Shown piece after piece: positions 1-10,651 of a stretch of DNA of 64,000 nucleotides. The DNA lies in assembly GCA_003290165.1 (NCBI GenBank), contig QNQO01001166.1:1-64000 (forward strand). The letters are read 5' to 3'. Origin of the DNA: Berberis thunbergii. Its lineage: Eukaryota; Streptophyta; Magnoliopsida; Ranunculales; Berberidaceae. The position numbers and the translations under genes are program-made. Within the stretch, counting starts at the first letter, position 1. Every line of letters starts with the position of its first letter. Under the pieces are notes generated by a model. That model was not told where the DNA came from. It made no database searches and was given only the letters and a program-made list of their open reading frames with translations.

Positions 1-3000
1 ATGGACATTAGAAAGGGACGGGTCGATGACTATTGCAAAGGATCGAGAAGCATGCTCTGTCCCTGTCACTCGGGAAATCGTGGAAGCCAAGATGTTGTCA
101 GCCATTCAAGTGAAGAAAGGCGTGCAAAAGGGCAAACAACATTTGTGGCCACGTTGATCGAAATGGGCCTCAACCCAGCGAGGTTCCGAAGGAGGTAGCT
201 GCGGTTTTGAAAGAGTACAAAGATGTCATGCCTCCAGAGATACCCAAGAGACTTCCTCCAAGAAGGGAAGTCGATCATATGATCAAGCTGGAGCCAGGGG
301 CTAGGCCTCCAGCCATGGCGCCTTATCGGATGACACCGACAGAGTTGGAAGAGCTACGCAAGCAACTCAAGGAGCTGCTGGACGCGGGTTTCATTCGGCC
401 ATCCAAGGCCCTATTCGGTGCACCAGTATTGTTCCAACGCAAGCACGACGGGTCCTTGCGTATGTGCATCGATTACTGAGCACTTAACAAAGTAACCATC
501 AAGAACAAGTATCCAATTCCTTTGGTTGCCGATCTTTTCGATAGGCTCGGTAAAGCCAGGTACTTTTCTAAACTGGACCTCCGATCGGGGTATTGGCAAG
601 TGCGTATAGCCAAAGGAGATGAGCCAAAGACGGCATGCGTCACTCGCTATGGGTCTTATGAGTTCTTGGTGATGCCTTTTGTCTCACCAATGCCCCGGCT
701 ACTTTCTGCACTTTAATGAACAGAATCTTTCAGCCTTTCTTGGATAAATTTGTAGTCGTCTATCTCGACGATATCATCGTGTATAGCGATAACTTGGAAG
801 AACATGTGCATCACTTGCGACAAGTTTTCCAAGCATTGCGGGAGAATGAGCTGTACGTGAAATTGGAGAAGTGCTCATTCGCCCAAGATGAGGTGTCTTT
901 CTTGGGGCACCGCATCAAGGCTGGAAAGATCATGATGGAACGGGACAAACTGCAGGCCATCAATGAATGGGAGCCACCCAAGAACGTTTCGGAGCTACGT
1001 TCTTTCCTTGGGCTGGCCAATTATTATCGGAGATTCATTTTGAGCTACTCGGCGAGAGCAGCCCCACTGACCGACTTGCTGAAGAAGAAGGTGCAGTGGC
1101 ATTGGAGTGAGAAATGCCAAGAAGCGTTCAATGATTTGAAGAAGGCAGTCACCAAGGAACCTGTCTTGGCCTTGCCCGATTATGCTAAGTCATTCGAACT
1201 TCACACTGATGCATCAAACTTTGCCATCGGAGGGGTGCTTATGCAAGAGGGGCATCCCATAGCCTATGAGTCTCGCAAACTCAATGATACCGAGAGACGG
1301 TATCCGGTGCATGACAAGGAGATGACAGCCATCATTCATTGCCTACGAACTTGGAGGCACTATTGCTTGGGAGTCAGTTTACCATCATGACCGACAATGT
1401 GGCTACGAGTTATTTTCAAAATCAGAAGAAGATCAGCCCCAAGCAAGCTCGGTGGCAAGACTTCTTAGCGGAGTTCGATTATGTCATGGAGTACAAGCCG
1501 GACAAAGTTAATGTTGTTGCTGACGCTCTCAGCCGAAAGGCCATGCTCGCTAGCGCAAGCAGCGCCGCTAGCAACCTTATTGATCGGATCAAGGAGGGGA
1601 CTTCTCAAGACCCCTTGGCCAAGGGACTCATGGAGATGGCCAAGGAGGGGAAGACTCGACGGTTTGGGTAGAGGATGGGGTGCTCTACACCGTCGGTCGT
1701 CGCATTTATGTGCCTAAGTGGGATAACCTTAGGCGAGACATCATGAAGGAGTGCCACGATTCAATGTGGGCAGGCCATCCGGGGATGCAGCGGACATTGG
1801 CACTCTTGGAGGTAGACTACTATTGGCCTCATATGCGGGACGATATCGAGGCCTATGTGAAGACTTGTCATGTGTGCCAACAAGACAAGATAGAGCAACG
1901 TGTACCGGCAGGACTATTGCAGCCTTTGCCGATTCCGGAAAGGCCATGGGAGAGTGTCTCAATGGATTTCATTTCAGCCTTGCCCAATTCTGATGGGTAT
2001 GGCTCTATTATGGTGGTGGTCGATCGCTTTTCCAAGTATGGAACTTTCATACCTGCCCCACGCGATTGCATGGCCGAGCAAGCCGCCAAGTTGTTCTTTC
2101 AGCATGTGGTGAAGTATTGGGGCTTGCCTCGGAGCATCATAAGTGATCGGGACCCAAGGTTCACAGCAAAATTCTGGACGGAGTTATTCAAGCTCTTGGG
2201 TTCGGGTCTACACTTCTCAACAAGCTTTCACCCACAAAGCGATGGGCAAACAAAGAGGGTGAATGCCTTGTTGGAGTTATACTTGAGGCACTTTGTGGGT
2301 GCCAACCAAAAGGATTGGGCCAAGTTGATGGATGTGGCTCAATTCTCATTCAACTTGCAGCGGTCCGAATCGACGCAACAAAGTCCGTTCGAGATCATCA
2401 TGGGCCAGCAGCCCTTGACTCCACAAGCCGTTGCGTCGGGCTACACGGGTAGCAGCCCCACTGCGTACAAGCTTGCACGAGGGTGGCATGAGCAGCTTGA
2501 TATAACGAAGGCGTACTTGGACAAGGCGTCTAAGAAGATGAAGAAGTGGGCAGACAAGCATAGACGCCCTCTCGAGTTCCAAGTGGGCGAGATGGTCATG
2601 GTCAAGTTGCTGCCACAACAGTTCAAGGTCTTCCGCTCGGTGCACAAGGGACTAGTACGGAAGTATGAGGGGCTATTTCTCGTCCTACGGAAGGTCGGGA
2701 GAGTTTCTTACAAGCTTGAGTTGCCGCCCAAACTCAAGATTCATCCGGTGTTCCATGTGACCATGTTCAAGACCTACCATGGTGATAAAGAAGATCCAAC
2801 GAGGGGCGAGTCACATTGGGCACCAACCGCGGTCGTGGCTTCTTTTGATCGAGAGCATCGAGGCAAAGAGGCTCATCCGACGGAGAGGTGTGCCAAGCTA
2901 TAATGAGTATCTCATTCGGTGGAAGGGACTACCGAATAGTGAGGCCTCATGGGAGAAAGAGGGCGACCTATGGCAATTCCAGGGCAAGATCGCGGAGTTC

Positions 3001-3015
3001 GAGGCACAGCCTTGA
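1..3015 (+). pseudogene. Ty3/gypsy chromodomain retrotransposon pol, 5'-truncated and frameshifted
   Basis: This is the polyprotein of a plant Ty3/gypsy element whose 5' part lies outside the window. In order it shows the protease-RT linker (about 60-330), reverse transcriptase (about 330-860, with the catalytic YLDD at about 755), RNase H (about 1190-1540, starting FELHTDAS), the integrase HHCC zinc finger (about 1750-1890), the integrase core (about 1950-2280) and a C-terminal chromodomain (about 2850-3000). The reading frame is broken: an in-frame stop replaces a residue at about 477, and frame changes occur near 150, 680, 1370, 1665 and 2790. In the integrase core the first two aspartates are present (SMDF and SDRD), but the residue 35 positions after the SDRD aspartate, normally the catalytic glutamate in QTERVN, is lysine. 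The element is therefore dead by several lesions. The chromodomain places it in the chromovirus branch of plant Ty3/gypsy; I do not assign a finer lineage. Confidence 0.93.
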
Positions 3016-3157
3016 CGGGGTCGTCAAGGACTTGGGTGGGGGAGAATGTCACGAGCCATCTCTCAAAATATCCCTCACCAAGGCAACAAGGCATCCAAAG
3101 CATCATATGGACGCTGGCAGTAGGCCCGTAAAGGCCCGATGGAGCAGCAAGTTTTTC

Positions 3158-3268
3158 GAGATGTCTCCGAAAGGTTCTAGAGTGCTTTTGGACATTCTAG
3201 CTTAGTTTTCTCTAGATGCCTCCGAAAGGTTCTAGAGTGCTCTTGGACATTCTAGCTTAGCTTTCTCT
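3158..3268 (+). repeat. 55-bp tandem duplication in LTR U3
   Basis: Two adjacent copies (about 3158-3213 and 3214-3268) share TCTCCGAAAGGTTCTAGAG or TGCCTCCGAAAGGTTCTAGA, followed by a GGACATTCTAGCTTAG block. They differ at only a few bases. Each copy carries two TTCTAG motifs, so the duplication doubles that motif in the promoter region. Confidence 0.8.
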
Positions 3269-3324
3269 AGAGTGTTCTAGCATGGATGAGTCTAGAACAC
3301 CCTTGTACAGATTTGTGTAGTATT

Positions 3325-3461
3325 TTCTAGAAGCCTCCTTGTAATTTCTAGTTCCTTTGGAGGTGAGAACTTTCTAGATGCATAGAGAATACTCCTTTGA
3401 AGGAGGATTGTGGAAGGTTCTAGGCTAGAAGCCTTTAGGACTTTAAGGGCCTATAAATAGG
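3325..3461 (+). promoter_or_regulatory. Putative LTR promoter: heat-shock-element-like pairs upstream of a TATA box
   Basis: TATA sequence CCTATAAATAGG lies at about 3450-3461. Upstream are inverted GAA/TTC pairs with 2-bp spacing, the core of a heat shock element: TTCTAGAA at 3325-3332, GAACTTTC at 3367-3374 and GAAGGTTC at 3413-3420. About nine TTCTAG motifs lie between 3170 and 3420. The TATA call is strong. Heat-shock factor binding is an inference from motif form only. Confidence 0.55.
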
Positions 3462-3696
3462 CCTTGACATTCATTTGTAGAGAACATGAAGGAAACACTT
3501 GTACAACTCTCTCAAGCAATACAAAACATTCTTTCAAAAAGCCTAAACACTTGTGCCTTAGCATTTTCCTCACTTAAGCTTTCGTAGCATCACTTAGCAT
3601 TAGCCAAGCATCGAAGTGCCTTGACTAGTTAGTCCGACGGGAGTGTGACGCTAGTGGGCAGCGTGTTAGCCAAGGGAAAAAGGTCAGCACGTGACA

Positions 3697-5333
3697 CTTT
3701 GCTCTCATAATTTTAGTCTATTTTCATTTATGTGGTATTTTTAATTTTTTGAAAAAGAGAGAGGATAGATTAGAGTCTCCATGTAGGTATGGACAAACGG
3801 AGTCACAGACTATATGAGGGAGACTTCATTCTCCTGCCCCCTTTGGTGTAATCACTGTTGAGACTGGCTATTAGACATAGGCCTATGTTAATTAAAATAC
3901 TTGAGGCCCATTTTTTTTGGGTTTCGTGGGTCATTTGGTGTTTTAAGTTAGTTATTTCTAAGCAAAAAAAAAAAAATGGGGGAAATAAGACTTCTCACGA
4001 CTCATTTAGATGACGTGATCTACTTGCAGACAAACAGGAAGATCGGCCTCTGCAGATAGTATCACCTGAAAAATAAGGTATAGTAAAACGTTACTAACCA
4101 GCGATTTTCTTGAACCAATTACAAAGCAAAAGAACAAAAGATAATCAAGAGGGTAACCAAATCAAATCCTAGGAAACATTAAAAAACAAAGTAAAACACG
4201 AGTAAAAATATAATAGAATCTATTAAACTGATCTAAATCGAACCAATTGGTTCGGTTTAAATTTGGTTTGGATCGGTTTCGGTTTTAAAAAATTCAAAAC
4301 CGAAGTAGTCGGTTCGATTTTTGGGTTCTATGTGATTTTAACCAACAAAACCGAACCGATCGAATATATATAATAAATAATATAATATGTTTAAAATAGT
4401 CGGTCGGTTCGGTTTTATTTCGGTTTTGATTCAATTTTAGTCGATTCGGTTCGGTTACGGTTTGAAAATTTTAAAATCAACCTAAATTGATTCGATTCAC
4501 GATTTAGGTGAAAAACCGAACCGTCAATTCGATTTTCAGCCCTACTGTAACATCTTGACATACATACAAGCTTCATCAGATCTCTCCACAGAGAGCATAA
4601 TGTTCGAAATTCCCTCAACTTGAAATATATATTTTTTTGTGTATCGATAAGTCCCTTTATGTATTTCACCTCGTCAGCTAGGATAACTCCATTTCCACTG
4701 TAATCACCTCTGCTTCTACTTTAATTTTTATAAAAAATTAACTCTCTTCTTTTTTATCAGAATTAAAATTGGCTTTGTCATGAAGGACGAAATTCTCTAT
4801 CCATCTTTTAGATCCTTTTTATATATAGAAGCTTAATACTACTGTTGAAAGACTAGAAAGTAATTATTAATATGCAGAGCAGTGACAGGGTGGTCATTAT
4901 CAGTTAATTAACAAGTCTATTTGAAAATGGAACTAAAATTATTAATATGCGGCTGTATCTGTTTCTTGATTGTACTTTTACTTAGCTTTGCTTAAGAACT
5001 TGTATAAAATCTTTGGCAGATAGTACAATCTTAAATCTGGTCATACACATACAAAATTATGTTGATCAGACCACACGAGGTTAGGGAACCTTGAAACTTG
5101 GCAAAAAGGGTGTGAAATAAACTCATTGTGCCGTTAAAGGCTTATAAACTCATTCTTGTGATTGAGGAGTGATTCGAGTGAAGGACTTGTACGAAGAGGG
5201 TACAAATTTACGGAGAAACAAGACTGCGTGCTTAAATGTCGTCTTGTAAAACTTTGGATTTTCCTCCCATACAAAAACTTCGGGCCAAAGAAAACATTTT
5301 TCTCACGGCCTTTCACAATAAGATGATACATTT
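3697..5333. other. AT-rich intergenic DNA, no gene recognised
   Basis: I see no convincing coding region on either strand. Short ORFs at 4415-4669 and 5134-5331 (minus) have no recognisable motif. The stretch contains poly-A and poly-T runs and the degenerate CGGTTCGGTT block described separately. Confidence 0.6.
4232..4550. repeat. Degenerate AACCGAACC / GGTTCGGTT repeat block
   Basis: Irregularly spaced, diverged copies of CGGTTCGGTT and its complement CCGAACCGA recur across about 320 bp, both strands being represented. It looks like an old low-complexity satellite-like or foldback sequence. No function can be read from it. Confidence 0.55.
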
Positions 5334-5497
5334 CATCATATTGAGTGTATAATCACATAATTTGCCATTGATCCAAACTCAATAATCGGTTAGCCATATC
5401 TTATCACATTGTAAAATATTTTTTAACAGAAAGTTAATTTTAAAAACCCATGAATAATTCTCACCATAAGCAATTGACTTCTCACCTGAATAGTTGA
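5334..5497 (-). pseudogene. S-protein homolog (SPH/S1 family) pseudogene fragment
   Basis: Read on the minus strand, the stretch encodes a core that aligns by eye to the middle of the intact SPH gene 600 bp downstream in the window: SGEKSIAYGENYSWVFKIN and LQCDKIWLTDY, then a stop, then VWING. The stop sits where the intact gene reads DDRVW, consistent with a CGA to TGA change. The signal peptide region and the C-terminal cysteine pair are not recognisable. It is probably a decayed tandem duplicate of the neighbouring SPH gene. Confidence 0.75.
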
Positions 5498-5546
5498 CAT
5501 TTGATTTATAGTTGATCTTCAACAAAATATGGATCGAGCTAGAGTT

Positions 5547-5733
5547 TGATATCTTTATTTCTTGTTCGAAGACCGATCATGGTGAGATTCGTTTGAACTA
5601 TGTTAAACAATTTTTAATTTTAATTTTTTTTTTTATGAATTGCCTTATCTTTATTTCTTGTTCGAAGACCGATCATGGTGAGATTCGTTTGAACTATGTT
5701 AAACAATTTTTAATTTTTTTTATGAATTGCCTT
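5547..5733. repeat. Two-copy direct repeat of about 97 bp
   Basis: The segment beginning ATCTTTATTTCTTGTTCGAA and running through GATCATGGTGAGATTCG to TTATGAATTGCCTT occurs twice, at about 5550-5648 and 5648-5733. The copies differ mainly in the length of an internal T-run. It has no coding meaning that I can see. Confidence 0.8.
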
Positions 5734-5920
5734 GTGAGATAGAGCAATGTAAAAGAACACAAACACATGAAAACATGTAGAAAATCCGTCAAATTTTGGG
5801 TATGCAAGGTGTCTAATACGCCCCCTTCCAGAAAGGGGCATTCATGTTTTTGAATGCAAAATGAGTGGAATCTAATCATTTTTCTCAATATTCCAACGCA
5901 AAGTAAAAAATGGAAAGAAA

Positions 5921-5944
5921 ATAATAATAATAATAATAATAATA
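5921..5944. repeat. (ATA)n microsatellite
   Basis: About eight AT-rich trinucleotide units (ATA/AAT) in a row, a simple sequence repeat in the 3' flank of the SPH gene. Confidence 0.9.
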
Positions 5945-6067
5945 AAGAGAAGAATATATGAGAATATCATCACGAAGACAATAACAATCCCAACAAAAAC
6001 GATTTATTTATAGACCAAAAGGAAGTTTGACATAAATATTACGATAAATATTAGAGTCCATAAAGTC

Positions 6068-6523
6068 CTAGACCCAATCGAGCATCTTTGTATTCTGGTT
6101 CAGGTCTTTTTGAAAAAGATACAATCCATCATATTGAGCTGTCCAATCACAATCTGGGTATCCACAATGGAAATAATCCCTTGGACCATAATATATCAAA
6201 TAACTTCCTTGAATCCAAACCCTATCATCGTTTAACCATTTCATGTCGCACAAGTATTTATTTTTGTACAATAACTGATCAACTTTAAAATCCCATGTGT
6301 AATCCCCACCATAAAGAAGTGTCTTCTCACCTGGATCATTTTTGCCGTCAGATGATTTACAGTGGATGTACAACATAGTATGGGTAGTCAAATTGTTGGA
6401 AACATGCACGTGAACTCTTGCCGAGACTCTCACATTAAAATTGGACGAAAGGATGCAAAACATGAGTGCCACACCCACCACATAAATTCTAGATGTAGTA
6501 AAACAAATGTTGACACTGTCCAT
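6068..6523 (-). CDS. S-protein homolog (plant self-incompatibility S1 family), secreted
   Basis: Intact single-exon ORF of 151 residues, the usual size for the plant SPH family of small secreted proteins related to the Papaver stigma S determinant. Residues 1-35 form a signal peptide with a hydrophobic core (VVGVALMFCILSS). The mature domain shows the family pattern, GEKTLLYGGDYTWDFK then LCDMKW, and the four conserved cysteines at residues 55, 92, 120 and 125, expected to form two disulfides. Most family members have no known function; in Papaver the relative acts in self-pollen rejection, which should not be assumed here. A degenerate copy lies 570 bp away on the same strand. A TATA-like box lies about 65-80 bp upstream of the ATG. 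This is the only host gene in the window that looks complete. Confidence 0.9.
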   Translation of the reverse strand: MDSVNICFTTSRIYVVGVALMFCILSSNFNVRVSARVHVHVSNNLTTHTMLYIHCKSSDGKNDPGEKTLLYGGDYTWDFKVDQLLYKNKYLCDMKWLNDDRVWIQGSYLIYYGPRDYFHCGYPDCDWTAQYDGLYLFQKDLNQNTKMLDWV

Positions 6524-6587
6524 TCTTCCTCACATATACACCCAAGAACTCAACTGCATGTTATACAGGCAATAGAGCAACTAGTGT

Positions 6588-6604
6588 GGAGTGTATTTAT
6601 GGCA
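6588..6604 (-). promoter_or_regulatory. Putative TATA box of the SPH gene
   Basis: On the minus strand the sequence CCATAAATACAC lies about 65-80 bp upstream of the SPH start codon, a suitable position for a plant core promoter. Support is from motif and distance only. Confidence 0.4.
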
Positions 6605-6960
6605 TTAAAAGTGGTTACCCAATCAAAAGAATTGAATTTGGTCTTAATTTGATGATACGATCAAATGCATGACATATTTGTTTCTATTCCAAAATATATA
6701 TTTTTCTATATTAGAGAAATTCTCATTACTTTCTTCCACAAATATCTATTAATTTATCATTTGTTTCTATTTAAAATATATTTTTATGTATTAAATGATT
6801 TTCTATTTTTATTATCCGCAAATATCTATTAATTCCTAGAATGGAAATTGATTCATCGAACAATCTCCTATTTTATAAAAAAATATATATCTTTATTTTA
6901 AAACAATGACCAATAAAAACACTTAAGTTTTTAAAATATGCATTAAAAATTCTAATGCAT
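6605..6960. other. AT-rich 5' flank of the SPH gene
   Basis: Very AT-rich sequence with repeated ATTCT/TATATTTTT tracts and two near-copies of CAAATATCTATTAAT. No gene is seen. Confidence 0.55.
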
Positions 6961-7353
6961 TTCAATATTAATCAAAGAATGAGATGGCATCTTAAGATGC
7001 ATTCAAACGTAGCCCCAAACTCCATATTTTGGAAAGTCAAAGTTTGTGAAGAATTCACTGCTATGGTTTTTAAATATATAATACTTTGACCAAATCCCAC
7101 AACTCACTTTCTATTGTGCCAACGATACAGGTTTACATTAGTATATATGCAATTCATATTTCATATAAGAGCAAATAAACTGAGGAAAGAGAAAAGACCT
7201 TCCTCTGTGACTATGAAAACTAATACAATTGGGAGGGGGACTCTATACAACATTCAGTACACAGATTATTTGTAGCTCCATGCATGTGGAACTCAAATGA
7301 GGACTGTCTGCTATCTGTTTGATCGGAAAATCTTTCCGTGAAAATAAACCACT

Positions 7354-7470
7354 TTAATTAGGCATTAGTTGAGACTTCGGTTCAGTTTCTACTGGTTTTT
7401 CCTTCTTTGGCTGCTCTTGCACTTTTTTTACAATTGCTTTATTTGGAACCAAAAACAATGTAAACGCTCC
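7354..7470 (-). other. Possible terminal exon of an unidentified gene, copy 1
   Basis: Minus-strand open stretch of 38 codons ending in TAA: a short hydrophobic start (GAFTLFLVPNKAI) followed by a Lys/Glu/Pro-rich tail (QEQPKKEKPVETEPKS). A possible AG acceptor precedes it. The composition resembles the end of a membrane protein with a charged cytosolic tail, but I do not recognise the family. The frame is retained in the duplicate at 8963-9079. Confidence 0.3.
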
Positions 7471-8115
7471 TATCTATGTAGCTTTTGTTCTCCTCTTGAG
7501 CCAGCTGCAAAATCTGGGATACAACAAGAGTGATAAGTAAGAATTTGTTTCTTCAGAAATTCTAAGTGTCGAGGAAATGGGCGAGGGAGATGGGTGTAAC
7601 CACCCATCCCCTCGAGATGTATATACAAACTTGGGAACCACGTGGTTATGCACATACATTAGGGAGCTCCAGACTAAAAGCTAACAAGAATTATCCATTA
7701 CATCCATATATTTATCATTCAAACTATATGAAAATTTATTTTTCACTGAATGCCAGAAACTATAGCACCAAAAAGTGAGAATTGTGAATTTGTAAGACAT
7801 TATGCGCATACACAGGACACTCATTTGTTCCAAAGTTATCCATTATTGCAGATACATCTTATGTGCATTACGCAATGAAAGACCAAACTTTCAGTTTTTA
7901 TTTTCTTTAAGTGGATTTTTAGCCCACAAATGAACTTTATTTGGAATGAAATCAGTTGCATGCATTCCGAGAAACTTTCATTTTTTACTTTCTTTAAGTG
8001 GATTTTTTCACTCAAATGAACTTTCTTGGAAGAAGATCAGTTGGATACATCAAGAGAACAAATGATACAAAACTCTTAGAGGCTTTTACGATAGAAGAAA
8101 TTAATGGAGCATTTA

Positions 8116-8311
8116 TGTTAAAGAAATAAAGTTTACATATGTTATATAATAGGAAAGTAAGTATAGAATATGTTAGGAAAGTTAAAATAGAATAAGAAGT
8201 CTTAAGTTTTCTCTTTCCACAAGGTTAGGTCAAAGTTAGTTTATATAAGCTTGTATTCAGTGAATGAATAATAACAACAATTCCATACAATTCTAAGGGT
8301 ATTTTTTTACA
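8116..8311 (+). mobile_element. Extra copia LTR (in duplication copy 1)
   Basis: TG...CA sequence of 196 bp (TGTTAAAGAA...TTTTACA) followed at once by TGGTATCAGAGCA, the primer binding site complementary to the 3' end of initiator methionine tRNA. TTTATATAAGCTTG near 8240 is a likely TATA region. It is not attached to a full internal region: the tandem duplication created it. Confidence 0.85.
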
Positions 8312-8962
8312 TGGTATCAGAGCAAGTTCTCTGTTGAACTAAACCCTAGCTGCACTTTCTCAGGTAAATCAAACCCCTCTCCATCATCCATAGAGACCTC
8401 TCATCACACAGGCACAGCCAACAAACAGCCAGCCAATCACCAATCACAGATCGCCAGGTGCCAGCCAAACAATCCCTTACTGTAAAGTCTGGTAACCCTT
8501 ACTGTTGGTTGTCACAATCACCGATCGTCCAACCTCGCCCCAATCAAACTCCAATAAGCTTCCGCCTTCTTCAATACTAATCAAAGAATGAGATGGCATC
8601 TTAAGATGCATTCAAACGTAGCCCCAAACTCCATATTTTGGAAAGTCAAAGTTTGTGGAGAATTCACTGCGATGGTTTTTAAATATATAATACTTTGACC
8701 AAATCCCACAACCCACTTTCTATTGTGCCAACGACACAAGTTTACATTAGTATATATGCAATTCATATTTCATATAAGAGCAAATAAACTGAGGAAAGAG
8801 AAAAGACTTTCCTCTGTGACTATGAAAACTAATACAATTGGGAGGGGGACTCTATACAACATTCAGTACACAGTTTATTTGTATCTCCATGCATGTGGAA
8901 CTCAAATGAGGACTGTCTGCTATCTGTTTGATCGGAAAATCTTTCCGTGAAAATAAACCACT

Positions 8963-9079
8963 TTAATCCGGCATTAGTTGAGACTTCGGTTCAGTTTCTA
9001 CAGGTTTTTCCTTCTTTGGCTGTTCTTGCACTTTTTTTACAATTGCTTTATTTGGAACCAAAAACAATGAAAACGCTCC
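8963..9079 (-). other. Possible terminal exon of an unidentified gene, copy 2
   Basis: Duplicate of the stretch at 7354-7470. It keeps the same 38-codon frame and stop, with changes such as Thr to Ser near the start and Asn to Asp at the last residue. It came with the 1.6-kb duplication, so its conservation is not independent evidence of function. Confidence 0.3.
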
Positions 9080-9729
9080 TATCTATGTAGCTTTTGTTCT
9101 CCTCTTGAGCCAGCTGCAAAATTTTGGATACAACAAGAGTGATGAGTAAGAATTTGTTTCTTCAGAAATTCTTAGTGTCGAGGAAATGGGCGAGGGAGAT
9201 GGGTGTAACCACCCATCCCCTCGAGATGTATATACAACCCAAAACTTGGGAACCACGTGGTTATGCACATACATTAGGGAGCTCCAGACCAAAAGCTAAC
9301 AAGAATTATCCATTACATCCATATATTTATCATTCAAACTATATGGGAATTTATTTTTCACTGAATGCCACAAACTATAGCACCAAAAAGTGAGAATTGT
9401 GAATTTGTAAGACATTATGCGCATACACAGGACAATCATTTGTTCCAAAGTCATCCATTATTGCAGATACATCTTAGGTGCATTACACAATGAAAGACCA
9501 AACTTTCAGTTTTTATTTTCTTTAAGTGGATTTTTAGCCCACAAATGAACTTTATTTAGAATGAAATCAGTTGCATGCATTCCGAGAAACTTTCATTTTT
9601 ACTTTCTTTAAGTGGATTTTTTCACTCAAATGAACTTTCTTGGAACAAGATCAGTTGGACACATCAAGAGAACAAATGATACAAAACTCTCAGAGGCTTT
9701 TACGACAGAAGAAATTAATGGAGCATTTA

Positions 9730-9907
9730 TGTTAAAGAAATAAAGTTTACATATGTTATAGAATATGTTAGGAAAGTTAGAATAGAATAAGAAGTCTTAA
9801 GTTTTCTCTTTCCACAAGGTTAGGTCAAAGTTAGTTTATATAAGCTTGTATTCAGTGAATGAATAATAACGACAATTCCATACAATTCTAAGGGTGTTTT
9901 CTTTACA
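9730..9907 (+). mobile_element. 5' LTR of the plus-strand Ty1/copia element
   Basis: TG...CA LTR of 178 bp. It differs from the extra copy mainly by an 18-bp deletion between TATA-rich repeats. It is followed by the primer binding site and then the internal region. It is substantially diverged from the 3' LTR at 15009-15211, so the element is old. Confidence 0.88.
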
Positions 9908-9920
9908 TGGTATCAGAGCA
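9908..9920 (+). promoter_or_regulatory. Copia primer binding site (initiator Met tRNA)
   Basis: TGGTATCAGAGCA sits directly after the LTR end and is complementary to the 3' end of plant initiator tRNA-Met, the usual primer of Ty1/copia elements. An identical site follows the duplicated LTR at 8312-8324. Confidence 0.9.
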
Positions 9921-10170
9921 AGTTCTCTGTTGAACTAAACCGTAGTTGCACTTTCTCAGGTAAATCAAACCCCTCTCCATCATCCATAGAGATCTCTCAT
10001 CACACAAGCACAACCAACAAACAGCCAGCCAATCACCAATCACAGATCGCCAGGTGCCAGCCAAACAATCCTTTACTGTAAAGTCTGGTAACCCCTTACT
10101 GTTGGTTGTCACAATCACCGATCGTCCAACCTCGCCCCAACCAAATTCCAATAAGCTTCCGCCTTCTTCA

Positions 10171-10651
10171 CCTTTAGTTAGATCTTGCAAAAACGTCTCC
10201 AACTCATCAACTACTGTCAGATCAACGTGAAAGCAAACTCCGGATCATCAACTACTCTCATATCAACGTGAAAGTCAGATCTTGCATCATTTCATCAGTC
10301 AGATCTTGCATCACTTCATCTCCATCATCTCTTCTCATTTGCATCACTTCGACTCCATCATCAAAAGAAGATCTCTTCTCACTTCAATCACTTCGTCTCC
10401 ATCATCAGATCATTTTTTTTTTTTGTAAAGAAGAATAAGCAAGAAGATAAAGGCAGTCTGAAAGAAAACAAAGAATTTTCACTTATTAAGTTGTCCTCCA
10501 GCCAAAGTAATCTTCGCAGATCCTTCATGAGTCAATTCCTCTACCCACAGGCTATTAGCACCCCACGATTCAGTCAGTACACCAATTGATTTGAAAAAAT
10601 CAGACTCCTAACTGATTTTAAAAGTCAGTACACTATGTAGCTGCAGCCACC
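10171..10651 (+). other. Untranslated leader of the copia element
   Basis: Leader between the primer binding site and gag. It contains an imprecise repeat of TCAGATCTTGCATCA / CATCATCTCTTCTCA units and no coding region. Confidence 0.6.

Larger units (their letters stand above)
3047..3696 (+). mobile_element. 3' LTR of the Ty3/gypsy element
   Basis: The LTR begins TGTCACG directly after a purine-rich tract (GGTGGGGGAGAA, about 3035-3046) and ends CGTGACA, giving a perfect 7-bp terminal inverted repeat with TG...CA ends over 650 bp. It contains a TATA box, clustered TTCTAG motifs and a 55-bp internal duplication. The matching 5' LTR lies outside the window, so the age of the insertion cannot be estimated here. 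Confidence 0.88.
6961..8573 (+). repeat. 1.6-kb tandem duplication, copy 1
   Basis: Copy 1 runs from TTCAATATTAATCAAAG to the CCGCCTTCTTCA junction. It holds flanking DNA, a full copia LTR (8116-8311), the primer binding site and part of the copia leader. It matches copy 2 closely base for base, with scattered substitutions and an 18-bp length difference in the LTR. The junction shares TTCA, suggesting joining at microhomology. Confidence 0.93.
8570..10170 (+). repeat. 1.6-kb tandem duplication, copy 2
   Basis: Copy 2 repeats copy 1 and then continues into the body of the copia element, so its LTR (9730-9907) is the one contiguous with the internal region. The two copies are far more alike than the 5' and 3' LTRs of the element, so the duplication happened well after the retrotransposon inserted. 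Confidence 0.93.

Noticed and set aside
2346..2645. Minus-strand ORFs over the gypsy integrase
   Set aside because: They are shadows of the plus-strand integrase and chromodomain region and have no domain of their own.
4232..4550. CGGTTCGGTT block as part of the CACTA palindrome family
   Set aside because: The core differs (GGTTCGGTT rather than CCACGGTTTTAAACC), there is no CACTA end nearby and no 3-bp duplication.
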